NCBI GenBank assembly: GCA_023457235.1
Contig: JAEWMK010000531.1
Span: 1-6,257, forward strand
Direction of reading: 5' to 3'
Length of the DNA: 6,257 bases
DNA from: Bacillota bacterium
GTDB taxonomy: Bacteria; Bacillota; Bacilli; Bacillales; Bacillaceae_J
Under the pieces are notes generated by a model. The model made no database searches. It was not told where the DNA came from and saw nothing but the letters and a program-made list of their open reading frames with translations. Positions within the stretch are counted from its first letter, which is position 1; every line of letters begins with the position of its first letter. The position numbers and the translations under genes were made by a program. This document shows positions 1-6,086 of this stretch, one piece after another.

Positions 1-417
1 CACTAGTAGAATGTTCTGAATAGATTCATCAGAAACTAACATATCCTTTGCAACCTTTAACGCTATCGGAAAGCACGAACTTACATTCATCATTTCAAAA
101 GCATAAGCATTTTTGGCTCCTAATTCATGTTGAATTTTAGCGGCACAGGGCCATACGTTAAAATCCTTATAGGGACTGCCAAAATAAATAATCACATCAA
201 TTTCTAAGGGGTCAATCTTGGTTAATATCGGTCGTGCTGCTTCAATCGCCATGTCTGAAGCATGCATATTTGCGTTGGAAACGTGTTTTTGATAAAGCCC
301 GAATTTATCAATAATAACGTCTTCCGGAATACCGGTTTTCAGCTCTAAATCCTTTGCCGTCTCAATGTTTTCCGGAACGAAAATACCGGTTTCTGTGATA
401 CCAATGTTTTCAATCAT
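1..417 (-). CDS. 3-oxoacyl-ACP synthase III (FabH-like) thiolase-fold enzyme, C-terminal part missing
   Basis: The gene starts at ATG 417-415 and runs off the left edge after 139 codons, so only the N-terminal half is present. The frame was translated by hand. The order of motifs follows FabH: an N-terminal TG.F.PE strand, then TGIPEDVIIDKFG (residues 28-40, cf. the TG..EEWI..R.GI block), then a WPCAAKIQHELG helix (89-100, cf. SAACQIQ.MLG), then the nucleophile region NVSSCFPIAL with Cys115, close to Cys112 of E. coli FabH. The usual CAGF after the cysteine is CFPI here, so this is a divergent member. KAS III enzymes condense an acyl-CoA with a malonyl-thioester; relatives include HMG-CoA synthase-like and OleA-like enzymes. 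The His and Asn of the catalytic triad lie outside the window. AAGGAG at 431-426 is 8 nt from the ATG and inside the end of the acyl-CoA synthetase gene, which indicates co-transcription. The family is secure, the substrate unknown. Confidence 0.85.
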   Translation of the reverse strand, partial: MIENIGITETGIFVPENIETAKDLELKTGIPEDVIIDKFGLYQKHVSNANMHASDMAIEAARPILTKIDPLEIDVIIYFGSPYKDFNVWPCAAKIQHELGAKNAYAFEMMNVSSCFPIALKVAKDMLVSDESIQNILLV

Positions 418-421
418 TATG

Positions 422-1933
422 TCAGCTCCTTGAAATTTGTTTTTTAATTAACGTTTTATCAATTTTTCCTGTTGCATTTTTAGGTAAAGCGTTTACAAAA
501 TGAACTTCCTTTGGAACCTTGTATTTTGCCAAATACTGTTTACAATACTCCTGAATTTCTTTTTTCGTTAGGGTTGAACCTTCATGTAAGACAATAATAG
601 CGATTGGAACCTCTCCCCATATGTCATCGGGTACTCCAATTACAGCTGTTTCCTGTACTTGCTTCAGTTTTGCGATGGCTTGCTCTATTTCAAGTGGATA
701 AATATTTTCCCCGCCCGAAATAATCATTTCTTTTTTTCTACCAGTGATGTAAACAAAGCCATCTTGGTCTTTTTTTACTAAATCTCCGGTCAAAAACCAC
801 CCATCTTTAAATGAATCAGCCGTTTCCTTTGGCAAATTCCAATATTCTTTAAAAACATTTGGTCCTTTTACCCAAAGTTCCCCTACTTCATCACAAGCAA
901 CATCCTTACCGGTACTATCGACAACCCTTATTTCTGTAAACATGGTAGCTTTTCCGATTGAACCTTTGGATTCTAAGTAATTATCCTTCGTTTGCAAAAA
1001 CACGGTTGGAGACGTTTCCGTCATCCCAAAGCCTTGCCCAAACGGCAGGCCTTTTTCAGTAAAAAATGAAATGAGTTCCAGCGGACATGGAGCGCCACCA
1101 CTATAAAACCATCTGACAGACGTTAAATCGGTATGATGAAAATTAGGATCTTTTCGGATAGAATCATGAATAGTAGGAACACCCATTATAAGCGTTATCC
1201 GATATTGCTCAATCAGTTTTAAGACTTGTGAAGTGTCAAATTTGGAAGGTATAACAACGGTTCCACCCATGAATAATACCGGCAATGAAAAAAGCCCAAT
1301 ACCACCAATATGAAATAATGGGAGTAGTGTAAGGGTGACGTCGTTGGATGTAATATCTAAGGATAATTGATTATTTAAAGCATTCCAAAACATATTTTCT
1401 TGGGTTAAAACTGCCCCTTTTGGGTGGCCGGTTGTCCCGGATGTATAACATATGATGAAAGCTGAGCTTCCATCTACTTCCGGCAATGAAGCTTCCTCAC
1501 GCAGAGTTGTTTGAACCTGATCCAGTAAAGACTTTAACCCTCCATCAAGCCACATAACGGAAGAGATCTTTGTTCGATCGATAATTTCATTCCCGAAGTC
1601 TTCAAACTCTTTCCCGATTATGATTGCTGTCGTTTGACTGTCATTCACTTGAAAAGCTAATTCAGTTGCTGTTAAACGTGTATTCAGTGGTACTATAATA
1701 CTCCCAATCTTCGCAGCTGCGAATAAAATCATCACATAATCGATCCCATTTGGGAGTAGAAGACCAAGTCGGTCGCCTTTTTTTAACAAAAATCTTTCCT
1801 GTAAGCACCGCGCAATTTTATGAATGTTCTCTGACATTTGTTTATAAGTCACCTGTTCATTTTCACCAATTAGAGCCAGTTTATTAGGAGTAATTTGCGC
1901 TCTTTTCTCAATCCAATAATGGATACCCTCCAA
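422..1933 (-). CDS. AMP-forming acyl-CoA synthetase (long-/medium-chain fatty acid--CoA ligase-like)
   Basis: This enzyme of the ANL superfamily activates a carboxylic acid with ATP to an acyl-adenylate and then to acyl-CoA in the cytoplasm. With the TTG start it has 503 residues, the usual length. Visible motifs: P-loop YTSGTTGHPKG (163-173), PLFHIGG (205-211), GFGMTET (301-307), GWFLTGD with the ribose-binding Asp384, hinge region GRKKEMIISGGENIYP (398-413), and the C-terminal PKNATGK with the catalytic Lys490. All key residues are present, so it should be active. The frame is also open from GTG at 1942 (506 aa), but that GTG lies in AAAGGAG (1948-1942). TTG at 1933-1931 is 8 nt from this site and fits better. 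The TetR stop (1941-1939) is 5 nt upstream of the TTG, and the next gene starts 4 nt after the TGA. Substrate chain length or aromatic character cannot be told from the sequence. Confidence 0.93.
   Translation of the reverse strand: MEGIHYWIEKRAQITPNKLALIGENEQVTYKQMSENIHKIARCLQERFLLKKGDRLGLLLPNGIDYVMILFAAAKIGSIIVPLNTRLTATELAFQVNDSQTTAIIIGKEFEDFGNEIIDRTKISSVMWLDGGLKSLLDQVQTTLREEASLPEVDGSSAFIICYTSGTTGHPKGAVLTQENMFWNALNNQLSLDITSNDVTLTLLPLFHIGGIGLFSLPVLFMGGTVVIPSKFDTSQVLKLIEQYRITLIMGVPTIHDSIRKDPNFHHTDLTSVRWFYSGGAPCPLELISFFTEKGLPFGQGFGMTETSPTVFLQTKDNYLESKGSIGKATMFTEIRVVDSTGKDVACDEVGELWVKGPNVFKEYWNLPKETADSFKDGWFLTGDLVKKDQDGFVYITGRKKEMIISGGENIYPLEIEQAIAKLKQVQETAVIGVPDDIWGEVPIAIIVLHEGSTLTKKEIQEYCKQYLAKYKVPKEVHFVNALPKNATGKIDKTLIKKQISRS
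426..431 (-). promoter_or_regulatory. Ribosome binding site of the KAS III gene
   Basis: On the minus strand AAGGAG lies 8 nt before the ATG at 417. It overlaps the last codons of the upstream acyl-CoA synthetase gene, whose TGA is at 424-422, so the two genes are probably translated from one message with coupling. It fixes the KAS III start. Confidence 0.8.
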
Positions 1934-1938
1934 CTTTT

Positions 1939-2577
1939 TCACTCCTTTTTATTTTCACTTATTCCATGGAAGATGATTCCCATCACATCCTCAAAAACAA
2001 GTTCAGGTACATCCGCATTTTCCCAATATACCCAGCGCATTCCGATAAATTGACTAATCCCCATTAAACTATAGGCAATCGTCTCAGGATCAAAATCAAT
2101 CAAACTATCATCATTTTTTATGGCTTCTTTTAATTCTCTGATATAACCTTCAGCCAGTCTTTGATAATAGTTGCGGTATAAATTTTCATCTACGAGAAGG
2201 GCTTGCTGAACAAGACTATAAAGGTTGCGATGTTCTTTTACCCAGGAGAAAAACGTTCGAAATCCTATACGAAGCACCTGCTGGTAATCTTTGACCCCGC
2301 TAATTTCGCCCTTTATTTTACTGCGAAAATCCTTACTCATTTGCTTAATCAATTCTTCAAAAATGGCATACTTTGATGGGAAGTAAATGTAAAATGTTCC
2401 TTGGGCAACCGATGCTTCCTTTGTTATATCAACAATAGAAGCTTGAAAATAACCTGTTTCTCCAAAAACCTTTTCAGCAGCAACGAGCAGCTTCTGTCTT
2501 GTTTTATTGCCTCTTTTTGTAAGGGGTGCTTTTACTTTTTTATTGGCATTTTCCTCTGAATATGAAATATGAATCAC
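1939..2577 (-). CDS. TetR/AcrR-family transcriptional repressor, probably of the acyl-CoA/KAS III operon
   Basis: A 212-residue protein, typical TetR length. Residues about 22-72 form the TetR_N DNA-binding domain: a TRQKLLVAAEKVFGETGY helix 1, then ASIVDITKEASVAQGTFYIYFPSK (46-69), the family helix-turn-helix with the GT.Y.YF..K signature. The remainder is helical with many aromatic and hydrophobic residues (e.g. the SQFIGMRWVYW stretch, 175-185), as expected for a ligand-binding and dimerisation domain. It is the first gene of an operon with an acyl-CoA synthetase and a KAS III. Such linked TetR proteins usually repress their own operon and are released by an acyl-CoA or related ligand; this is inference from context. 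Fatty-acid regulators such as B. subtilis FadR are TetR proteins of this kind, but I cannot claim orthology. The listed start is GTG 2577-2575; it lies inside a GAGGTGA Shine-Dalgarno, so the real start may be a few codons downstream (see findings). Confidence 0.92.
   Translation of the reverse strand: MIHISYSEENANKKVKAPLTKRGNKTRQKLLVAAEKVFGETGYFQASIVDITKEASVAQGTFYIYFPSKYAIFEELIKQMSKDFRSKIKGEISGVKDYQQVLRIGFRTFFSWVKEHRNLYSLVQQALLVDENLYRNYYQRLAEGYIRELKEAIKNDDSLIDFDPETIAYSLMGISQFIGMRWVYWENADVPELVFEDVMGIIFHGISENKKE
1942..1950 (-). promoter_or_regulatory. Ribosome binding site that decides the acyl-CoA synthetase start
   Basis: The minus strand reads AAAAAGGAG and then TGAAAAAG before TTG at 1933. 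The GTG that gives the longest frame (1942-1940) begins with the last G of this site and therefore has no spacing from it. The TTG four codons into that frame has 8 nt. The site overlaps the 3' end of the tetR-like gene. Confidence 0.7.
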
Positions 2578-2580
2578 CTC
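2574..2580 (-). promoter_or_regulatory. Shine-Dalgarno GAGGTGA overlapping the nominal GTG start of the TetR gene
   Basis: The minus strand reads AGAGGTGATTCATATT. The GAGGTGA complementary to the 16S 3' end contains the only canonical start of the frame (GTG 2577-2575). The same ten bases, AGAGGTGATT, precede the large regulator gene at 5903-5894, where they act at normal distance from its start. ATT at 2568-2566 is the in-frame codon nearest to normal spacing. Confidence 0.5.
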
Positions 2581-2593
2581 TCATTTTTAGATT

Positions 2594-2622
2594 ATTATGG
2601 TTTGGCTTAAAAAATGTTTAAA
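2594..2622 (-). promoter_or_regulatory. Possible promoter of the TetR-acyl-CoA synthetase-KAS III operon
   Basis: On the minus strand a weak -35-like TTTAAA (2622-2617) is followed after 17 nt by a -10-like CATAAT (2599-2594). Transcription would start near 2587, leaving a very short leader. It lies directly after the terminator of the upstream regulator, and a promoter is needed somewhere in this gap. The AT-rich sequence makes chance matches easy, so the assignment is tentative. Confidence 0.3.
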
Positions 2623-2664
2623 AAAATAAATAAGGTAATGGAAATTTTCCAATACCTTATTTAT
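2611..2664 (-). terminator. Intrinsic terminator of the STAND-BTAD regulator gene
   Basis: A 12-bp perfect stem (2626-2637 with 2653-2664, AAATAAGGTA / TACCTTATTT core) is extended, after one A/A mismatch, by TGGAA/TTCCA around a 3-nt loop. On the minus strand it is followed by TTTTT, then AAAC and ATTTTTT (2625-2611). It begins 2 nt after the TGA of the regulator gene (2669-2667). The T-rich tail occurs only on the minus-strand side, so it terminates leftward transcription. Confidence 0.88.
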
Positions 2665-2666
2665 GC

Positions 2667-5600
2667 TCATTTTGCTTCAAGAATCATCTGATACATGCTT
2701 GTTGTTGATTCTAATGGCTCTACACACATCTCTTTTTCTAGTATTTCACAGCATTTCTCATATAGCTTTAATGCATAGGGTCGATTATTTTTTCGATAAT
2801 AACAATAAATCAAGAGACGATAGGCTTCCTCCCAGCAAGGATCAATGGCCAGGATTTCATCACAATATCGAATTGTTTCTTCAAATTCTTCGTTTGAAAG
2901 ATGAAGCTGGGCCACTCTTTCGGCACCACGGAGGAACAGAATCCTTAGTCGGTCTCGTTCAACAGCACTCCACCCGTCGTCTCGACGCTCTAATAAAAAA
3001 TCACCAGTATACAAACGAAGAGCAGCTTTTAAGGTTTCCAATGCTAAATCTTTATCCTTTTCCACCAGTCCAGCCTCAATCATTTTTTCAAATTGATCAC
3101 GATCAAGATGGATCGCTGCATTAGGATTCAATAAATAGCGGGAGGTACTTCTTGTAATAAAATAGGACTTTGCCCGAGCTTTTCGATGCGGTTCAATCGC
3201 ATTATTTAGGGCATTGAAGGCAACTTTAAATTCATTCCCAGCAGATTCCTCCTCGCTGTCTCCCCAAATGAGAGACAATATATCACTTTTGGATAAACCA
3301 TTTTTATAGGTGATCAATAGCTGTAATAGTTCCTTTGCCCTCTCTCTCTTCCATGCTTTTTCATCAACCACTTGATCACCAAGCCAAACCTCAAAATCAC
3401 CAAATGTTTTTATAGTAAGCGTGTATCCCGGATGATACGAAATATCCTCTTTAACTCCTAAACTCTTTAGGAGTTCTTCCACATAGTCTGATTCAATTTT
3501 TTTATTTTTGGCAAAAAGAAGTAAAGGGATAACAACCTGTAGATCATTTGGACCAAACAATGTTTTTCTCGTAAAAAAGAATCGATAGTTCAGTGATTTT
3601 ACTATTGAAATCAGCGCCGCAAGATTTTTTTCTATTTCCTTTTCATTCCCTGCTTGCACCCTAAGTAAGCACATCCAAAAGTGAGTAACCATAAGTCCAA
3701 ATTGACTGTTACATTCTTGGAACGCTATAAGGCAATCTTGAAATTTCGTCTTTGCGTCATCTACTTTTCCATTAAAAAAAGCAGCAATTCCAATAGATAA
3801 GCGTATCAGGGATGATAACCAATGATCCTCTACCCTTTCCGTTTCCATTAATGCTTTTTCCCCATAATAAAGGGCCAAACGGTAGTCATAATTTTTTCCA
3901 TATAATAAACAAAGACCCATCAATGGCTCAGCTTTCCCTCTGGATACATCCAGCTCCTCCATCATTCTTAAGGCAGTTTCATAGGCATTTATAATAGCTT
4001 GCTTGTTGTAAGCGTTTTCCAATTGAAGTGCGTGTCCTTTTCGAATCCAGCCGCAAGCTTCAACAAAAGGTGATTTTCTTTTGATCCCGTGTTCAAGGCC
4101 TGCATCCGCACAGACTTTAGCTTCTTCACCATCACCTGTAAAACTATAAATTAATGATAATAAGAGGTCCGTCTCTCTATGTGATTTTGACAACGCCGGT
4201 TCAACCCTACTGCGGTTTCGGCGTAACAAGTCTTCAGCTTCCTGCAATTTCCCAGCACGAAGATGAAATCTTGATTCAAGCTCTACATTTTCATAATCCT
4301 GATTTATTTGCTTAATCTTATTTATCCATTGCTCTGCCTGCTCCAGACTGCCAAGATTGACCAGATTTTCTGCCATTAAACTATATAACTCAATTTTCTT
4401 GTCAGCAGATATATCAGTCTTTGAATCTTGATAAATTCGGATGGACTTACCTAACAAATCTTGTGCTACCCTTGGTTGAATTGTATCTAAGTATACCTTT
4501 GCTTGCCCCTCTACACTAAAGCCTTCTACAAGTGGATCCTGGGACTTTTTCGATAAATATTCAAGCTTTCGATAGGCAGCGATTGCTGATTCATATTTAC
4601 ATTGATAGCGAAAAATCTCAGCTAAAATTAAATAAAGAGGATAATGTTCTTCTACTATATTTTCAGGAATCTTCAATAGTACATTTTGTAAAAATTCTAA
4701 TTTTCCTTTATCTAGTATCGATTGACCAACATGTGTTAATAGTGCTGCAAGTACCCCATAATCTTCTATTAGTAAATAATGATCAACCGCATTTTCATAG
4801 ATTTCGTTTTTCAGATAAAAGTTCGCGAGGGCACGGTGTGTCTTCTCATATTTCTTTTTATCTTGCTTTAATTGATTTTGTAAAAAGTCCTTAAATAGGG
4901 CGTGGTAGCGGTACTGTTTTTCTCCTATACCAGTAAGAAACAAATTTTTAGTTAAAAGTTCATTTATCAATTGATCAGCATGCCGGATTCCCAAAACGTC
5001 TTTACATATTGAACTTGAGAATTGGTCGAATGTAGATGTGAGAAGTAAAAACTCTTTTATCTCTCTAGATTGGTCCATAAAAACCTCAAGCGCCAAATAG
5101 CGGAATAAGTCGTCTACAGAATCCACCTTGATAGTGGAAATCAACTGCTGAGGATTACTGATAAGGTGCTGCTGAAACATTCTGATGGCGATAATCCAGC
5201 CCTCTGTCAGCTCATGAATCATTTCCAGCTGATTTTGCGGCAAATCATCCTCGAAGTACTCTAAAAACAACACCTCCATTTCATCCTTGGAAAAAATAAA
5301 ATCCTCTTTCCCAACTTCAAGAATGTTCCCTTTTACAAGAAGCGACGTAAATAAGGACCAATTTAGTTTAGTTCGACTGGAAATAACGAAATGAATTTGA
5401 GGTGGAAGAAATTTTAGTAACAACTCAAAACACTTTTCTATTTGTTTCGATTTTTCAAGTAGATGAAAATCATCTAGAATGATCAAAAAATCGTTTTCTA
5501 GTAAAGTTAACTCATTTATAAGCTCAGAGCAGATAAAATCGATTGTATCATCCAATAATTGTTGATTATTATGCTCTAAAAACGTTAACAGGCTTGACCC

Positions 5601-5888
5601 AAATTCAGGCACCTTTGACCGGATGGAACAAAGAAGATGAATAAGAAATGGTAAAAATTCATCCTCCTGCTTTGAAATAGAATACCAACAAGTAAGGATT
5701 GGTGTTTCTTTGGAAAAGGATGACAGTGATGCGCTTTTACCATATCCAGCTCCGGCATGAATAAACGTAAGTGGATAGTCGAGTGCTTGTGAAAGCTTGT
5801 TTGTCAATTTGGGTCGTAATACATAGGTATCTCTAAAAATGGGCGGGATAAATTTTGTTTTAATAATTGAAAGCTTCATCTTCATCAC
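2667..5888 (-). CDS. Large STAND (MalT-like) ATPase transcriptional regulator with C-terminal SARP-type winged helix and BTAD domain
   Basis: 1073 residues from GTG 5888; ATG at 5885 is an alternative start one codon later. The N-terminal part resembles MalT: SIIKTKFIPP...VLRPKL (8-28), Walker A GAGYGKS (46-52), Walker B FLIILDD (134-140), a VISSR sensor-like block (168-172), and ELTEGW (226-231). Residues about 340-800 are a long helical region with TPR-like pairs, the expected inducer-binding and oligomerisation part. Unlike MalT, no LuxR helix-turn-helix ends the protein. Instead residues 822-920 form an OmpR/SARP-type winged helix (TIKTFGDFEVWLGD, then RAKELLQLLITYKNGLSKSDIL..IWGD), and 925-1070 a BTAD domain (DRDQFEKMIEAG, TGDFLLE...W, CDEILAIDPCWEEAYRLLI). 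It is probably an ATP- and ligand-dependent cytoplasmic activator. It is monocistronic, with its own terminator, and divergent from the oxidoreductase gene. The ligand and target are unknown. Domain assignment is by eye. Confidence 0.92.
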   Translation of the reverse strand: MMKMKLSIIKTKFIPPIFRDTYVLRPKLTNKLSQALDYPLTFIHAGAGYGKSASLSSFSKETPILTCWYSISKQEDEFLPFLIHLLCSIRSKVPEFGSSLLTFLEHNNQQLLDDTIDFICSELINELTLLENDFLIILDDFHLLEKSKQIEKCFELLLKFLPPQIHFVISSRTKLNWSLFTSLLVKGNILEVGKEDFIFSKDEMEVLFLEYFEDDLPQNQLEMIHELTEGWIIAIRMFQQHLISNPQQLISTIKVDSVDDLFRYLALEVFMDQSREIKEFLLLTSTFDQFSSSICKDVLGIRHADQLINELLTKNLFLTGIGEKQYRYHALFKDFLQNQLKQDKKKYEKTHRALANFYLKNEIYENAVDHYLLIEDYGVLAALLTHVGQSILDKGKLEFLQNVLLKIPENIVEEHYPLYLILAEIFRYQCKYESAIAAYRKLEYLSKKSQDPLVEGFSVEGQAKVYLDTIQPRVAQDLLGKSIRIYQDSKTDISADKKIELYSLMAENLVNLGSLEQAEQWINKIKQINQDYENVELESRFHLRAGKLQEAEDLLRRNRSRVEPALSKSHRETDLLLSLIYSFTGDGEEAKVCADAGLEHGIKRKSPFVEACGWIRKGHALQLENAYNKQAIINAYETALRMMEELDVSRGKAEPLMGLCLLYGKNYDYRLALYYGEKALMETERVEDHWLSSLIRLSIGIAAFFNGKVDDAKTKFQDCLIAFQECNSQFGLMVTHFWMCLLRVQAGNEKEIEKNLAALISIVKSLNYRFFFTRKTLFGPNDLQVVIPLLLFAKNKKIESDYVEELLKSLGVKEDISYHPGYTLTIKTFGDFEVWLGDQVVDEKAWKRERAKELLQLLITYKNGLSKSDILSLIWGDSEEESAGNEFKVAFNALNNAIEPHRKARAKSYFITRSTSRYLLNPNAAIHLDRDQFEKMIEAGLVEKDKDLALETLKAALRLYTGDFLLERRDDGWSAVERDRLRILFLRGAERVAQLHLSNEEFEETIRYCDEILAIDPCWEEAYRLLIYCYYRKNNRPYALKLYEKCCEILEKEMCVEPLESTTSMYQMILEAK

Positions 5889-5895
5889 TGTGAAA

Positions 5896-5902
5896 TCACC
5901 TC
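5896..5902 (-). promoter_or_regulatory. Ribosome binding site of the STAND-BTAD regulator gene
   Basis: GAGGTGA on the minus strand ends 7 nt before GTG 5888 and 10 nt before ATG 5885. Both starts are possible; the closer GTG has the more usual spacing for this form of the site. The choice changes the protein by one residue only. Confidence 0.75.
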
Positions 5903-5954
5903 TTTATTAATGAATATGTGGGAAATACCGTTTCATCCATATTTTGTTATAAAA

Positions 5955-5967
5955 TTTGGGAACCAAA
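5955..5967. repeat. Short inverted repeat TTTGG-GAA-CCAAA, candidate operator for the regulator gene
   Basis: Two perfect 5-bp arms flank 3 nt. The repeat lies just upstream of the TATAAC -10-like element for the minus-strand regulator gene, within what would be the spacer of its promoter. That position would suit an autoregulatory or repressor site, but arms this short can arise by chance. Confidence 0.3.
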
Positions 5968-5984
5968 AAAACTTATGCAATGAA

Positions 5985-6014
5985 TCAACAAAGAATTATA
6001 TTTTGTAGTATAAT
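5985..6014 (+). promoter_or_regulatory. Sigma-A-type promoter of the molybdopterin oxidoreductase gene
   Basis: A perfect TATAAT -10 (6009-6014) is preceded at 18 nt by TCAACA (5985-5990), which matches four of six -35 bases. Transcription would start near 6021, giving a leader of about 65 nt before the TTG start. The weak -35 and the inverted repeat across the -10 suggest regulated rather than constitutive use (inference). Confidence 0.55.
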
Positions 6015-6015
6015 T
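5994..6015. repeat. Inverted repeat AATTATA-N8-TATAATT over the -10 element
   Basis: Perfect 7-bp arms (5994-6000 and 6009-6015) are separated by TTTTGTAG; the right arm contains the TATAAT. A third copy of the half-site, GAATTAT, follows at 6027-6033 in the same orientation as the left arm (GAATTATA, 5993-6000). A protein bound here would cover the promoter core. AT-only arms in an AT-rich region limit confidence. Confidence 0.4.
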
Positions 6016-6039
6016 TGTACTATTACGAATTATGAAATG

Positions 6040-6063
6040 TTAATATTCTCTTAAAAATATTAA
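6040..6063. repeat. Inverted repeat TTAATATT-N8-AATATTAA in the oxidoreductase leader
   Basis: Perfect 8-bp arms (6040-6047 and 6056-6063) surround CTCTTAAA. It lies downstream of the predicted transcription start and ends 8 nt before the AAGGAG ribosome binding site. It could be a DNA operator; as RNA it would be an A-U-only hairpin of low stability. It has no T-tract and is not a terminator. Confidence 0.4.
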
Positions 6064-6071
6064 ATAATAGG

Positions 6072-6077
6072 AAGGAG
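6072..6077 (+). promoter_or_regulatory. Ribosome binding site that selects the TTG start of the oxidoreductase gene
   Basis: AAGGAG (in GGAAGGAGAG) is followed after 9 nt by TTG 6087-6089. The frame has no ATG near this point, so the site is the main evidence for the TTG start. Confidence 0.75.
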
Positions 6078-6086
6078 AGCTTTCAA

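Larger units (their letters stand above)
5889..6086. other. Divergent intergenic control region between the regulator and oxidoreductase genes
   Basis: This 198-base AT-rich gap carries signals for both directions. For the plus strand there is a promoter (5985-6014) and a ribosome binding site (6072-6077). For the minus strand there is a TATAAC -10-like element (5951-5946) without a convincing -35, and the ribosome binding site at 5902-5896. Inverted repeats lie at 5955-5967, 5994-6015 and 6040-6063. No small gene is evident. Confidence 0.7.

Noticed and set aside
2540..2584. Short minus-strand frame from ATG 2584 (14 codons) overlapping the start of the TetR gene, as a leader peptide
   Set aside because: It has no Shine-Dalgarno upstream, and the GAGGTGA lies inside it. 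It shows no run of regulatory codons and ends within the TetR gene. It is most simply chance.
2555..2600. FadR-type (TGAATGA..TCATTCA) operator upstream of the TetR gene
   Set aside because: TGAATATGAAATATGAATCA has related half-site-like pieces but they are direct, not inverted, and do not fit the known palindrome.
2613..2664. Hairpin as a bidirectional terminator
   Set aside because: A T-tract follows the stem only in the minus-strand direction. On the plus strand the stem is followed by GCTCATTTTGC, which is not a T-run, and no plus-strand gene precedes it.
2663..3124. Open plus-strand frame of 153 codons, and similar ones at 3812-3994 and 4532-4894
   Set aside because: All lie antisense inside the large regulator gene, have no convincing ribosome binding site and encode low-complexity, His/Leu/Pro-rich sequence with no recognisable domain. 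The minus-strand frame has clear domains throughout.
5930..6040. Fnr/Crp-type TGTGA-N6-TCACA site, which might be expected next to a molybdoenzyme
   Set aside because: No such spaced dyad was found. The nearest piece, TGTGAAATCACC at the regulator's ribosome binding site (5890-5900), has the wrong spacing.
5889..6086. Riboswitch or T-box in the oxidoreductase leader
   Set aside because: The predicted leader is only about 65 nt. The only notable structure is an A-U-only inverted repeat, with no terminator/antiterminator pair and no recognisable conserved core.
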